Source of the DNA: Basidiobolus meristosporus CBS 931.73
Lineage: Eukaryota; Basidiobolomycota; Basidiobolomycetes; Basidiobolales; Basidiobolaceae
Reading direction: 5' to 3'
NCBI GenBank assembly: GCA_002104905.1
Contig: MCFE01000266.1
Span: 43,662-107,661, forward strand
DNA length: 64,000 nucleotides
Notes under the pieces: generated by a model
The model's input: only the letters and a program-made list of their open reading frames with translations
Database searches by the model: none
Told to the model about the DNA's origin: nothing
Translations under genes and position numbers: made by a program
Part shown: positions 1 to 12,371 of the stretch, in pieces
How the letters are laid out: each line of letters begins with the position of its first letter
How positions within the stretch are numbered: the stretch's first letter is position 1

Positions 1-675
1 ATTATGCCAGCAGCAGTTAGCAATGAGGCTGTCAGAGTGCTATCAAGTTACTTGACATATGAGTCAATTGTATGTATTGGCTGGCTAGGTTTGCTCAAAT
101 AAATAAAACGCACATTAAGTTGTCAAAATGCCATGCAATTCCAGTTGAAAGACTACTGAAACACTGTTGAGTTTTTGACTTCATTTAGCAATATAATAAA
201 AAAAATGCCAGTACAGATCTGTTGTAAGATTGTATGGAGAGTTGATGATTCTAAGCTGCTGGCCTTATAGTGGAATCAGTGTGAGATCCTGATGGCCAAT
301 CTGGATCATCCACCAACAGGACAAGTTTTTTTTCATAGGGAATATTACCTTCAAGTCTGTCATGAAGACAATGATTTGGCACATAGAGTACATTCAGTAG
401 GAGTTGGAAAATACTGAGCATGGATATGCACATCAAGGAGCCCATGCCTTTCACATTGAGAAGCTGAGTGGCCCCAATACATGGATAATTAGTTAAGTAA
501 TGTAAGGTTGGGTTGGATGCAGCAACAGCTAATTTTGTTAGAGGAACTTCATCAAATATGCTGGGCTTTTTCTGAGTAAAAATGCACTTCTACATCTCTT
601 AGTGTAGAATTTGCACAATCCAGAGCCAGAGTGCTCCTGTATGGGGGACTTAAGCCTTACAGAGACATGAAGTTT
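1..675. other. AT-rich repeat-derived sequence, no gene
   Basis: No supported coding region. The stretch around 60-170 (direct runs such as gctcaaataaat and ctgtcaaaatgc-like words) resembles 27,960-28,110, so it is probably an old dispersed repeat. The short open frames here lack any recognisable domain and sit next to the palindromic MITE at 679. Confidence 0.5.
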
Positions 676-678
676 ACT

Positions 679-1411
679 AGACTTGTTCCGTTGGATAGCG
701 CCACATTGAGCCATGAGTGCCAAATGATGCCATAGTGTGCCAGAGAGGCCAGGTGAGCCACTACCTGGCCACAGAGTGTGAAACATAGCTCTGCATCTTC
801 ATGCAAAGTAGCCCCTGTGTTTCACCTGTTGTGTTGGAGAAAATCCATTTTTTGACCTTTTTTTTGGATCAATGTTGTGCAGGATGTGTTAGAGCACAAG
901 CAGATTGAAGATATGCATCTGGTACTCAATACCCATGGCACTGTGAATCTAGCTCCTGTAGCTTGTATCATGTCACAAAAATGAATGGCACTATCTTGGT
1001 CCACTGGTACTATCTGGCACTATATTTAAATATTAGCCCTAAAGTAAGATCTATACAAAGCACTTATAGTGCCAGATAGTACCAGTGGACCAAGATAGTG
1101 CCATTCATTTTTGTGACATGATACAAGCTACAGGAGCTAGATTCAGAGTGCCATAGGTATTGAGTACCAGATGCATATCTTCAGTTCTCCTTTGCTCTTA
1201 CACATCCTGAGCTACATTGATCCACAAAAAAAGGTCAAAAAATGGATTTTCTCCTGTGCAATGGGTGAAACACAGGGGCTGCTTTACATGAAAATGCAAA
1301 GCTATGTTTCACACTCTGTGGCCAAGTATAGGCTCACTTGGCCTCACTGGCACACTATGGCATCATTTGTCACTCATGGCTCAATGTGGCACTATCCAAT
1401 GGAACAGGTCT
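679..1411. mobile_element. Palindromic MITE, copy 1 (Harbinger-derived)
   Basis: A 733-bp non-autonomous element. It starts AGACTTGTTCCGTTGGAT and ends with the near-exact reverse complement, and is flanked by a 3-bp duplication ACT (676-678 and 1412-1414). The whole body is one imperfect palindrome: the arms meet near 1,030-1,060, and words such as ccagtggtactatctggcac occur inverted on either side of the centre. The ends match the left end of the complete Harbinger-type element at 15,942. It encodes no protein; open frames within it are arms read in either direction. Confidence 0.85.
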
Positions 1412-1539
1412 ACTGTCTAAGTGCCATCAGTATCTTGCATAGACTGATAAGGTATTAATGGCAATGATAGAGGTAACCTGGCACACATATACACTTTTTA
1501 ACATACGCCTAAATTGTTAAAAAGCATTCTTAACCACAT

Positions 1540-3940
1540 TGCTTCTGGGACTGCTATATACTCTGGCTCAGTGGTAGAAAATGCTACAGTTGATTGCTTC
1601 CTTGAGCTCCATGAAATTGCAGCATTTCAATAAATCAAGATGTATCCTGTGGTAGTTCAGTTGTCTTCTAGATTTCATCCCCAATCCGCATTAGAGTACC
1701 CCACAAAATCTTGTTCTAAATCCTTGTAGGTGTACCTTAAGCAGATGTCAGCAGTTCATCTTAGGTATCTAAAAATCCGCTTAACTGCTGCAATATGACC
1801 AGATCCATAGTTCAGATGGTGCTGGCTGACAACTCACACTGAATATGAGATATCTGGATGTGTTCCATGTATGTTATCATCAGACTGTCAGCCATAGATT
1901 AATAATTAAAGTCAGGGCTTTCAGATGGCACTGAGCTCTTTGATTTGGTTGAGTATTAACTAGGTCAAGGTTTGTTGCTGTTGGGATAGCTGCCAGCTTA
2001 AAGTCTTCCAATTGGTGCCTCTTTAATATATAGTGAATATATTTGGACTGGCTTAGGGTCATAGCCAGGACACTTCTGTCTATAGAGAGCATTGTCCCTA
2101 AGAAGTGACCAAGTTCTCCTAGATTGGAAATCTTGAACTTCTTATATAGGCTGGACTTAGTCACTTCCAATGTTTCAGGGTTATTGGCAGCTATAATAAG
2201 ATAACCCACATATAGAGCTAATAGAGCTTGATTTGCTCTCTCTGACTTACAGTAAATCCTACAGTTAGCATTACTATATTGGCAACTGAAAGATTTGAAA
2301 TAAGAATCTATCTTGCAGCTCCAGGCTCTTGTTAATTGTTTGAGACCATATAGTGATTTTTTAAGCTTGCAGACCAGATTGAGGCTATCTTGGTCAGCAA
2401 ACCCATTAAAATGGCCCAGGTACATGTCCTCATCAAAATATCCTTTCAAATTGCAGTTTTACATTCATTTGATGTATAAAAAACTTGTATTTGGCTGCAA
2501 TAGTCAATAGTAATCTGATGGAATTAAGCTTGCCTACTGGTGCAAAGGTATCAGTATAGTCAAGTTCTTTTGTTTGAGAGTTTCCTTTAGCCACAAGTCT
2601 TCCTTTGTATCCTTCAACTATAACATCAGACTTGCATTTTGTCTTGAAGATACATCTGCATCCAATTGATATTTAGTTGATTGGTAATTGTTTGACAAAC
2701 TCCCAAGTTTGATTTTCCAGCAGGGCATGATACTCATCAGTCATTGCAGATCTACAGAACTATGTCTGAGGACTATGTAAGGCCTCTTTTACAGTCTGTG
2801 GCTTAGTCTTTTGGACTGAATAGGCATAGGCTAAGTTTTTAACATCACTGATTGAATACTTCAAGCTATTTCTGGTCCAGTTGGATCACCTGATATATGA
2901 TACTGGATTGAACACTTCTGGGATATTCCTGGGCACTGATTCAAGCTAAGGCATGGCTGTAGAGTTTTCTGGGGTGAAAAACACTCATAGCTTTGCTCTG
3001 ACTCAATCCGGACTTTTGGTGGACATGAGATCAGACTTTTGTCATCATCTGTTGTCATTTTTTGTGAAAATATTAAATTTCCATCAAACAACACATTCCT
3101 GAGCTTCATCAGCTTCCTTGCTTTGATATGATATGGCCTGTATGCTTTACATGCATTGTAGTAGTCCTAAAATAAGCACTTTACAATTTTTGGCTCAAAA
3201 TTTGCCTGATTTCTAGGCAGCTTCTTAGCATATGCTGTACACCCCAACATTGGGAGATGTTCTGCACTAGGTCAGGATCTATTCCATGCCTCAAGTGGAG
3301 TAGAGTCACAAAGTATTCTGCATATTGCTATTTCAAGGTTTACAGATGTCGCAACTGATACTGCCCTAAAATTGCAGGATAATATTTGATCATATATCAG
3401 AACTTTTGCTATATCAGTTATAGGTCTGCTTGAGTGTTCTGCCACTACATTTTGCTGTAAGGAGTATGGTATTGTAGTCTCTTGCATTATGAACTTAATT
3501 TTGCAGAAGTGGATGAAGAGTTTTGAGGTAAATTCTTTACAAATGTCTGAGCAAATACTTTTGATTATTCTACCAGTTTCTCTCTCCACTGTAGCTCTAA
3601 GCTCCCTGAGCTTAGAGAGTATATCTTCCTTTGTCTCCATGAAGTAGACCCATATTTATCTTGTATAATCATCAGTAGAAGTGATCAAACACTCATTGCA
3701 CCTAAGGATCAATTTTGTATAGGTCCACACAGATCTGAGTTAGCTAAATCTGATTTTTTCTTAGCATTGAGTAGGCAAGAGCCCTTGAACAGTCTTCTGG
3801 CTTGTTTCCAATGTATGCAGGCCCCACAGTGCTTTGAATTTGCTGGGCAATCAATTTTTATTCTGCAAATTAGCTGATCTTTAATCATTGTGTGCAAATA
3901 AACAAAATTAATACCCTTTGAGAAGTAACTTAGTCCCACA
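1540..3940 (-). pseudogene. Copia (Ty1) retrotransposon pol remnant
   Basis: A decayed copia polyprotein read on the minus strand. From its 5' side: a gag-pre-integrase-like piece (3709-3939) with C..H/C residues, an integrase core-like piece (3272-3640, with the CSDICKEFTS and SLQQNVVAEHSSRP stretches typical of the copia rve domain), a gap of broken frame, then reverse transcriptase (1880-2449) carrying LVCKLKKSLYGLKQLTRAW, which corresponds to the copia LxKSLYGLKQxPRxW motif, followed by RNase H-like sequence to about 1540. Multiple stops and frameshifts make it a pseudogene. No LTR could be assigned to it. Confidence 0.8.
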
Positions 3941-4067
3941 GGTGGATCCAGTCCAGATCAGCCATCAAGATCCTGTAACATATAAAATTGCTCTATATGG
4001 CAAGAAACTTGGTGGTGCTCTGACTGCCCCATTGCTAACCTTTGCCAGCATTATATTTGCAGCATAG

Positions 4068-4871
4068 TGTAGTAGGGTAAATATACCTCCAACAGACAGG
4101 TTTATCTGTATAGCTATTATGAAGCACATATCTATATTTGATCTTATCAGTATTATCCCATTCTACTTTGCCCATATTATTGGTATTATCCCCATATGAT
4201 ATTTACCCTGATTAGTTATTAGCAATAGTTGTCCCAGATATGATTTGGCTTTGAGATCAATATGGGTATCTACATTAGGCAAGTACCCATGTCACCACCC
4301 ACAATACATGACCCAAGTCAGTGTTACCATCCCTACCATTTCAGTACCATATATAAAATCTCTGGGTTATAAAGGTTTCTGACTTCTGATCCCTGATTGG
4401 TAGGATGTGCTGTGCCTTTTGAAACATTCCAGGACTTTATTGGAATATTTTTAGCACATAGTGATGTCATCCAGAATTCCACTGATGCCCAAAATCTTCT
4501 ACAACCCTTTCATTGGTAATCACTTGGCAATAAAGAAAGTTTTTTAAGGGAAGACAAACCCTCACCAGTAAATCATCCCTTCTGGCAGCAATAACTCACC
4601 CTTATTGGTTAGCAGCTGATCACTGCATCTATCTTCAATAGTTACACCTCAGACCTGCCATCAAGGAGCTTTTCAGGATAGTGTACAAGACACATAGAGG
4701 TCTTTGGAGACACTTGGAGCACCTAGGAAGTTTGAGAAGCAGGAGGTTTTACCATAGTTACATATTGACAAAGATACCAGCAGTTTAGGCCCAGAGGTTA
4801 TTGTACCCATCAGACACCTCACACACCTTGAGTTGTGTAGCTTCTCCCAGGAGCACCTCTTCACCACCACA
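4068..4871. mobile_element. Solo-LTR-like element, diverged copy
   Basis: An 804-bp insert beginning TGTAGTAGGG and ending CACCACCACA. Flanks ATAG (4064-4067) and ACAG (4872-4875) look like a 4-bp target duplication with one change. Its interior is a diverged match to the two better copies at 5238 and 13,996 (for example the gtaatcacttggcaataaag and gattggtaggatgtgctgtg stretches). It has no coding capacity. Confidence 0.6.
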
Positions 4872-5979
4872 ACAGTGGCCTAAAGCTAGTTCTGTAAAAT
4901 TCTACTCTACCAATTTACCAAATGGTATTTCCTTCTTCTACCTCCCCATGCACCATCCACATATTTCACTGTAGAATCATCCCTATTAATTTGCTCACCC
5001 ACTACCATGGTGGGTATTCCACAGCTTCTATAACCTCAACTTCACAGCTTTTTAGTGTGATACTTGCAAAGTTGCCATTTACCTAGTATTGCTGGTAACA
5101 TATGCACCTTGCAAACATATGCTTGGTTGACACCACTTTTGCCATGAATGCCTCTTAAATATACACAAAGAATCTCTTAGCATTTAGCCAATGTATTCCT
5201 TCTCCTTGCTGGCTTCTAGTTCCAATGATAGGTGCACTGTAGTGGGGTCATAGTGACACCCACTGACAGATGTGCTCATTCCCCTATTTCTTACTTCCCT
5301 ATTTCTCTACTACCCATATTTTAGTCTTATCCCATTTGTCTTATCTAATTAATACTATAAGCCACATTATCCCTCACCTTATGTAATATCACTAGATGTA
5401 AGTGCTGCTATATCAAGTATGTACCTGCACCAGGATCTGTAACCATTGTTAGAGTTGTGTTACTATCCCTACTATCTTCATTTTACTTATGGTATCCCTA
5501 TGATACACAGGTTTCAGAATAATGATCCAATATCAGTTGCTTGTGCTGTGCCTCTTAGAACCTTCTGGCATCTAGTTGAATATTCTTAGCATATCCTGAT
5601 GTCATTTAGAATTAAACTTGTTCCATTGTACCGTGCCAGGGTGCGTGGTGCAATCTGCGGTCTCTAAGAATAATTGGGCACAATATTGTAGCTACCAGTA
5701 GGCAGGATTGCTTGTGGACAATTTTGCACCATGTGGGACAATCTTACACACTATGGCACAATCTGACACAATGAGGTTGGCACAAATGGTTGTGCCCACT
5801 TGTAATATTTGCATCACATGTGGAATTATTTATAGGGGTCCTGTCTCAAATGTGAGACAACCTTAATATTGCTTATATCAAAAATTTAGTGATCACTGAT
5901 TTGCAATGGCTCAATGCAGATTGCAAAAAAAATGTGTTGTTTGGATCATTACAAATAATAGCAATTCAATGCAATTGCA

Positions 5980-7238
5980 TCATCTTCTTCTAGGGTTTTT
6001 TCTCACAGGGATTACTACTGAAGCATTTGGTAGTGATTCACTTTGCACACCTAAACTACTGTCTTGTTGACTATCCTCTTGGCTACTTGTATATTTGTAG
6101 TCAGTATTTTGCCTCCTAGTTGTTGAGTGCAATGCTGCAGCTTGGCCATGTGGAATTGCTCCGGATGATGCAACTGAGCCAGTCTGCAGTGCTACATGCT
6201 GACATGTTCTTTTACTTGCCAAAGGCTCCGGTGGTGGAGGCACTTCATGTGGGTCATCATCTGTCAGTTAACCAGAAGAAACTTGCTGATAGTTAGGTGT
6301 AATGGCATGCACAGATGCAACTTGATGCACTGGCATGGCCCTTGGCTGAGTTCAATGTGATGCTGCTTGTAAATGTGAATTGGCCTGCTCCAATGGACTT
6401 GTGTCTTTTTGAGCAGTTTGGTGGGTTCTGGTGGTTTTGCTCTGAAGCATGTGCATTGACCTGATATGCATTGAGTCAATGCGGAGCACTCTTGTGAAGG
6501 GTGTTGGTGTAGTTTGGACTAATGTGCGCTGGCATGCTGAAGTTACGAGGGATGGTAAGGAATCCAGCAAGGCATGCTGGCACAATCTAGATGATGTCAC
6601 TTGTGGTCTGTATTCCTCCTCTTGAAGCTCACCTTCTGATTCCTCAAGGTATTCACTTACCCTCTGTCTAATTCTTTGCAACTGTTGCCTGGAAGAGTCC
6701 TGTATATATTGCTCTTCGAAGCCACTTAGCTCTACTAATATATCACGTAATACATTAGTCATTTGAGGCAAAAACTCATTCAAAATCTCTTTGGCTCCGA
6801 AAGTCAAGGCACAAATGGACGTGTCCAGCCCATACTGTGCAAATTGCGTGCAAATTGCATGCAAAATCATTCCTGTGTGACTTCCTCATCAAATCCCCTC
6901 ACTCTCAGCTCATTCTTGATTTCAATACTTGTCTTGTTATATATCTTCTTACATACATCTGCTGGCATCTTGATGTAGAACTCATGCCACAGCTTTCTAC
7001 TCAGATTCTTCCATCTCTGTTGACTCTCCGGGGTATCTAGTTCTGCTAGATTAATGAGTAGTGCCCAAATATCTGTATGAAGGCTCATCATAGACACTTG
7101 GGCTATACTGAAATCATTTGGCAAGAACTCAAACGGATTCAACATTGCCTTTTCTGGTCCAGACCATACTTGTGAGCTGGGGAATGGGTTATGTCTGGGT
7201 TGAAATAAAGATGAGTTGAGACTTGGTATAGGGACCAT
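5980..7238 (-). pseudogene. Harbinger partner protein, copy 1, frameshifted
   Basis: Minus-strand homologue of the 438-residue partner protein encoded at 17,369-18,685. The first part (7238 to 6867) is collinear with the intact protein through the LWHEFYIKMPADVCKKIYNK stretch, then the frame breaks near 6,868 and continues in another frame (6870-6352), and a third piece ends at 5980 near a basic KNPRRR tail. At least two frameshifts. Many CpG sites of the intact copy read TG or CA here. Confidence 0.75.
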
Positions 7239-7595
7239 AGTAACGGATTTGGATATTTAAACAATGGTGTATTGGCATCAACCAGGTCCTATATGAAATA
7301 TATATGAACACTAATGTGATTGTTGAATTTTCCATATATTATGCATGATGCATCTTGGATAGCATTGGCACAGATCAGATCACATCAATTGTAGATTTCC
7401 TATTTGATTATAGACTTGTGAGTAAGACATCAATAAAAATACCAAGTCATTGTTTGAGGACGATTTTTGCAACATAATGATGGGATACATGGCAATTGAT
7501 GGAGATTTAATTTTAATGCATGGAAAATCAGCTAAATAAAGCTGATTGCACCAAATCAAATCAAATCATCTCAGCTCAATCCTTACCAATTTAAT

Positions 7596-8479
7596 ATGAC
7601 TTACTCATCTGCATGGTCTTTTCTCATCAATCCCATTACTACCACTGGATTTCCTTCTGACACACAAGTGGAGATCTATACCAAGTACTGTGGTCCATCT
7701 ACCCCAATCTACTCAAGGAGATCCCTTGTTAAGCTTCTCTGCTATTACAAGAACTATTGCCCTACAAGGTTTCATCCCACCATCATGGCAACAAAAGTCC
7801 TAGAAGCTTTAATTCTCAGCTGACAGCAATGGAGAACCACCTTGCAGAGGGTATGAATGACTTAGAGCAAGCTTGGAATACTAGGTTCAGAAGCTCCAAT
7901 AGACATCCATATCCCAGAGTGTTCAGCAACAGGTTCCATATCAGGAGTATTTTGGATACCTTCCCAGTGAGGATTAACAGACCTTCTAGAGGGCAGCGGC
8001 ACTTTTATTCTGGCAAGTACAAGGCACACTGTGTAAAGTTTCAAGCACTGTCTGACATTGAGGGTAACATGATCCGGTTTAGTGGGCCATTTGCTGGAAG
8101 TAGGCATGACAAAGCACTCTGGGTAGGAAATCATCCTGAATCCAGTGGAGGGGATAAATGTATGGCAGACTTGGCTTATATAGGAGAGGATTGTCAGATA
8201 TAAGGATGTATTACAGCTAATAGTAAGCCAAGGAATGGTGTGCTTAGCAGGAAGTAGAAGCTCTACAATGAGATATTTAATCATTTCATAGTGAGGGTAG
8301 AGCATACAATTGGATATCTGAAGAGATTCAGCATATTAGCAGGTAAATACAGAGGAAAGTCATATATAGGAGAAAACAGCAGAATAGGTAAAATAGTTAA
8401 GATACTTATTGATGTACAGTATATTCATACAAGAAGGCATCCAATGAGAGAAATGTGTCTGGAGCATTATGAAGAGTAA
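7596..8479 (+). pseudogene. Harbinger-type DDE transposase, copy 1, broken
   Basis: Closely matches the intact 294-residue transposase at 16,125-17,009 but a 1-bp deletion near 7,783 (atcatggc against atccatggc) shifts the frame, and in-frame stops occur near 8,201 and 8,251. The catalytic landmarks are still visible: DTFPVRIN (first Asp), MADLAYIGEDC (second Asp) and RVEHTIGYLKRF (Glu). It cannot give a functional protein. Confidence 0.85.
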
Positions 8480-10194
8480 ATAAAGCAAGGAAAGCACTAC
8501 ACTGAGCAACATAAGTAAAATTGAGTAAAATTTGCAGCAAATATAACCTACCACTGGCATGATGGTAGAAATTATAGTGCTAGATAGTGCCAGATCAATC
8601 CGGCACCATAAACAGGCTGGCACTATGTGGCACTATCCAACGGAACAAGTCTATTATATAGTTCTTCAGAACCTTCTCAAATACCATGATTAGAAATCAC
8701 TTAGCTAGTGAGAAAAGTATATAAGGGAGGCACTCCAGAAACAATATATCTTCATCCCATTTATCAATATACCTACTTGTTGATTAGTGTGATCACTTCT
8801 ACCTGCCACCACCTGAGCTTCCAATCCCAGACCACAGGACACTCCCAGGAAGCCATGCTAACAGCCAACTGACCTTGGAGGCACATTTTATGAGGAATAC
8901 TCAGCGTAGGTATCTTTAATTATACTTGATTATTTCCCAGGATTGCTCTTGTACAGGCAAAGATGCTTTTCTTTCTTGGTATCTATTGACCACAGCTGCA
9001 TTCTCATTAAGTCCCTGCTGGTGGAGTTTACAGTTGTTTTGGCTTTGCAACCTTTTGTACATTGGAATCTCAAAGGATGCTGAGCCCAGCACATACTTTT
9101 GTTGAGATGCCAACTAAGTTGGTGATTGTAGCTCAATAGCTCTCCCTTGACAAGCTTATGGTGTTATTCCCTCTCACATTAGAGTACAGACAGAACCCAA
9201 GAATTTCTAGTAGGCATTTGCCAGAGATTATTGCACCCAGTGAGCACCCCACATACAAAACACTTGAGAAGTGTTAGATGTATCTCTCCCTGGGACTTAC
9301 ATCACACCACAGCACTCTGGCTGTTGTTTGCATGAATTCCATATTGAATGGTGTAGAAACTGGCTTATGATCAAGAGAAACCCTGCATAGGGGTCTCCAT
9401 TTCCACATCTGTCCCCAATATTTTCCAACTCTTCTTGATTGTCCTCCATGTGCCAACTCATCACATCCATGATAGACTTGAAGGTAATATTCTTGATGTG
9501 ATTGGGATATGGTAGTACCTGCAACTTGACTTGTATTCCTATTGCCCTACACATCTGCTCCATAGGAAACTCCCAAAAGGTGAAGCAAGGCCCAATGTTT
9601 CCACACACCAAGTAAGATGGAGTGGAGAATGAATATTGTAGTGGCAGAGATCTGCATGTTTAGCTTTGCACTTGTAACATAGCTGCTCAAATCTTGTTGT
9701 AAACTCCTTCCATTTGTATTGAGGTATAAGCATATGAATATGGATTGGAGCACTTTAGAAGTACTTTGGGTAGCAGATACTCTGTAGTATCTTGACAATT
9801 TTTTCTGACTTCTCCAGTATCTCAAAGGGCTCATTCAGCTTAAGATGCCCATGTACAATTTGGTCATTAGTATAGTGATATTATTGAAAAGCAAACACAG
9901 TGCTCCCAGTGACAGGTGTTTGCTATAACAGATACCCTAAGTCTTAAGTTCTTCTGGTGTCTGATTTATTTTGTATTCTAGCCAATGGATTATAGCTTAC
10001 TAACCTTGCTACAATTGCATGCTGACATCTGTACATTCTCTTTGCAAGAATATGATAGCTTAGTGTTAGAATCTGAATACTAATAATGTGCGTGAGTTAT
10101 GGAGTAAGTCTCCTGGATTTCACACAATTGACTGCAATACTGTCCATTGTGCTCAGAAAAGCCAGCAATCTTACTGATAGCTGTAGTATCTCTG

Positions 10195-11437
10195 TTGTGT
10201 TGTATTATGATTAGTTTGGGGCTTGTTCTACAATAAAGAGGCTAATCAACAATATACAACAACCTCCAGTATGCTAATACTGAAATAGTTTATTGGGAGT
10301 TTGATATACCAATAGAATATATAACTTTCACTAATTTCCACAATCTTAGGCTCAAAATATACTGTAGGCAGTGTTTATCACTTCTACAGCAGTGTTCTGA
10401 CCTTCTGTTGACTAATGGGCTTATTTACTTTTATAGCAACTTTTCCTTATTTGGAAGTCACTTTCTTTTCTGAGAAAATATTTCCTAATATGGAAATTCT
10501 GAGCTCCCCTTTAACCTAAAGGGGTCTGTTGCAGAAGTCTATAAAGGGGTCATTAGACCTAAAGGGGTGTGTAAAGGGGTATCTTTAGAGTAAAGGGGTT
10601 CTGTAAAGGGGTCTCTAAAGGGGTCTTTAGACTAAAGGGGTGTCTAAAGGGGTGTCTTTAGAGTAAAGGGGTTCTGTAAAGGGGTCTCTAAAGGGGTCTT
10701 TAGACTAAAGGGGTGTCTAAAGGGGTGTCTTTAGAGTAAAGAGGTTTCTTAGAGGGGACTTTTCCAACAGAAAAGTGGTAGTTTCTTGTAGAACTTAGAT
10801 TGGATTCTTGTGAGCTTTGCAGTCTCTTTACTGATGTTGTACCAATCAAAGTCAGAATACTCAACAGTGCAAGTGATGCAGGGGAAGTCTTATAACCTTT
10901 AAACTTGTAATTGTAGTGTGGAGATTCTGGAAAGAGAGGCTCTCTCTTGATTTTTCAGCTGGGGAAGTCATATATATGAAAATTTTGAAGGATCAAAGTT
11001 TTTGGGCAATTGCACAAGCAATGCACGTGATACAAAGCTAAAATTCTGCAGTAACGCAGATTGGACATAGGCGTAGCACCTGTGAAAATATCACGTGATT
11101 TGATTGGCTGGTTCAATAGTTACACGTGATCAAAGTCACCATAGTAATCCTAGCAATAAGGCATAGTATATATAATAATTGGACTCTTTTGGTCATAACT
11201 CCTTAAGTACTGCTTCAAATGAGCTGTAATTTGAAACATGTGTTGGCTACTATGTGTTCTGTATGATAAAATATTCTTGGGTGAATTGCTTGTCAGGGTC
11301 TGGAGCATTTGTTCTTCAAAGCTGGAAATTCTTGATCTTTCACTTGTGTGTTACAATAGCAAAAAGCAAAATAAAGAAATGAGTGCAATATTGGTTTAGA
11401 GATATTGTAGTAATGGAATACTTTCCATTATCACATT
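10195..11437. mobile_element. Insert in CACTA copy A, carrying a G-rich tandem repeat
   Basis: Copy B reads continuously from 'ggtgtctcc' to 'aatgcagatgataatagg' (about 21,100-21,125); copy A has about 1.24 kb extra at the same point. No coding region and no convincing terminal inverted repeat could be found. It contains the TAAAGGGG repeat at 10,516-10,745 and a cacgtgat-rich stretch near 11,030-11,130. The class of element is unknown. Confidence 0.45.
10516..10745. repeat. G-rich tandem repeat, 73-bp period built from TAAAGGGGT
   Basis: The core is about two complete 73-bp periods, each made of five variants of a TAAAGGGGT module (lengths 12 to 19). Every module has a run of four G, so dozens of GGGG tracts lie close together on the plus strand, which is compatible with G-quadruplex formation. 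The module loosely resembles degenerate telomeric repeats, but it is not TTAGGG. Confidence 0.9.
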
Positions 11438-12371
11438 TCCAATTCAGATAACAATATGTGCTCTGACCTGATGGCCATTTACTGTTATCCTGCTGGAAAG
11501 CATACATAAGTCATTTAGCAATGGACACAGGTAGCTATCCAGGCTGTATGGTTATTTATGCCCTGATACTTAGTGAGTCTACCATTAGATTTCTACTCTG
11601 GTACTATATGATAGGTGGCAGATTCAGATTGATGAAAATCAGTGGCCAGCAGGATGTGTTGGTAGAGTACTTGTTTAATGAGATTCCATCAAGTGTCAAG
11701 GCAAAGGCTTGGACATACATACCTTCAGAGTAGCCCTTGCTTCTTAGCTGTTTGTAATTTTGCCATTGAAAATATTAGCTATTTTAGAGCTTTATTAATA
11801 CTGAGTGCAGTACTTTCTAGCTTCACATTAGTTGTTAGACTACATTAGCTTCTTTAGACAGGGTATTATTGGAATATATCAAGAGTGTGAACAGTGTTTT
11901 CTGCCTATAGTGGTGAATTCCTGACAAGTTGGACACCTTGATATGGGGCGTTTTCTGATGTGAATGACATGCAACTACTAACTAACTATGGCAAAACACT
12001 TGCCATAATCCTTGTAAAGCTTTGTATACTGTCTGCATACTTCATGGCTGAGAGGCTTGCTAAAATAGCTGCATGGTCATTTTTCCCTTCTCTTGCAGTG
12101 TTGAATCAAAGTAGTCTTGTCCATGGGGTAAACAGGTTGACACTTGACAACATAATAGATTTGTTCCATTGGAGAGTGCCACATAGTGCCGGCCTGTTTA
12201 TAGTGCCGGATTGATCTGGCACTCTACAGCACTATCTGGCACTATAATTTCTACCAAGATGTCAGTGGTATGATACAGTTACTGGTAATTTTACTCAATC
12301 TTACTTATGTTGCTCAGAATAGTGCTTTCCTTGCTTTATTTACTCTTCATAATGCTCCAGACACATTTCTC

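Larger units (their letters stand above)
5614..8652. mobile_element. Harbinger/PIF-type element, copy 1 (inactive)
   Basis: A 3,039-bp element with inverted ends AAACTTGTTCC and GGAACAAGTCT and a 3-bp duplication ATT (5611-5613 and 8653-8655). It lies inside the LTR-like element 5238-9311. Compared with the complete copy at 15,942-19,358 it is inverted, shorter at the partner-gene end, and both genes are broken. Confidence 0.8.
5238..9311. mobile_element. Solo-LTR-like element, interrupted by a Harbinger copy
   Basis: The element starts TGTAGTGGGG at 5238 and ends CACACCACA at 9311, with GCAC on both sides (5234-5237 and 9312-9315) as a 4-bp target duplication (or GCACT, 5 bp, with the first T shared). 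The empty site is seen in CACTA copy B (ggtgcactcttg). Without the Harbinger insertion at 5614-8652 it is about 1.03 kb, collinear with the copy at 13,996-15,065. The TG..CA ends with short inverted repeats (TGTRGTGG) and no coding content fit a solo LTR, though a MITE cannot be excluded. Confidence 0.65.
3980..12156 (-). mobile_element. CACTA/Plavaka-like DNA transposon, copy A, broken by insertions
   Basis: Recognised by alignment to copy B (about 19.47-22.3 kb). Matching blocks are 4872-5237, 9312-10190, 11440-11733 and 12060-12156. Between them lie an 0.8-kb LTR-like insert (4068-4871), a 1-kb LTR-like insert that itself carries a Harbinger element (5238-9311), and a 1.25-kb insert with a G-rich repeat (about 10,190-11,437). 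At 12,157 a second Harbinger copy is inserted. The coding remnant (9297-9611 minus) has GPCFTFWEFPMEQ, similar to the GPxxxFWMFPFER signature of Plavaka/CACTA Tnp2-type proteins. Terminal repeats of the CACTA element itself were not resolved. Confidence 0.6.

Noticed and set aside
1171-1458. 95-codon open frame in the palindromic MITE
   Set aside because: It is one arm of the palindrome; the other arm gives a similar antisense frame. No coding features.
10516-10745. Possible CRISPR-like or satellite array
   Set aside because: The repeat modules are contiguous with no unique spacers; it is an ordinary tandem repeat, and the host is a fungus.
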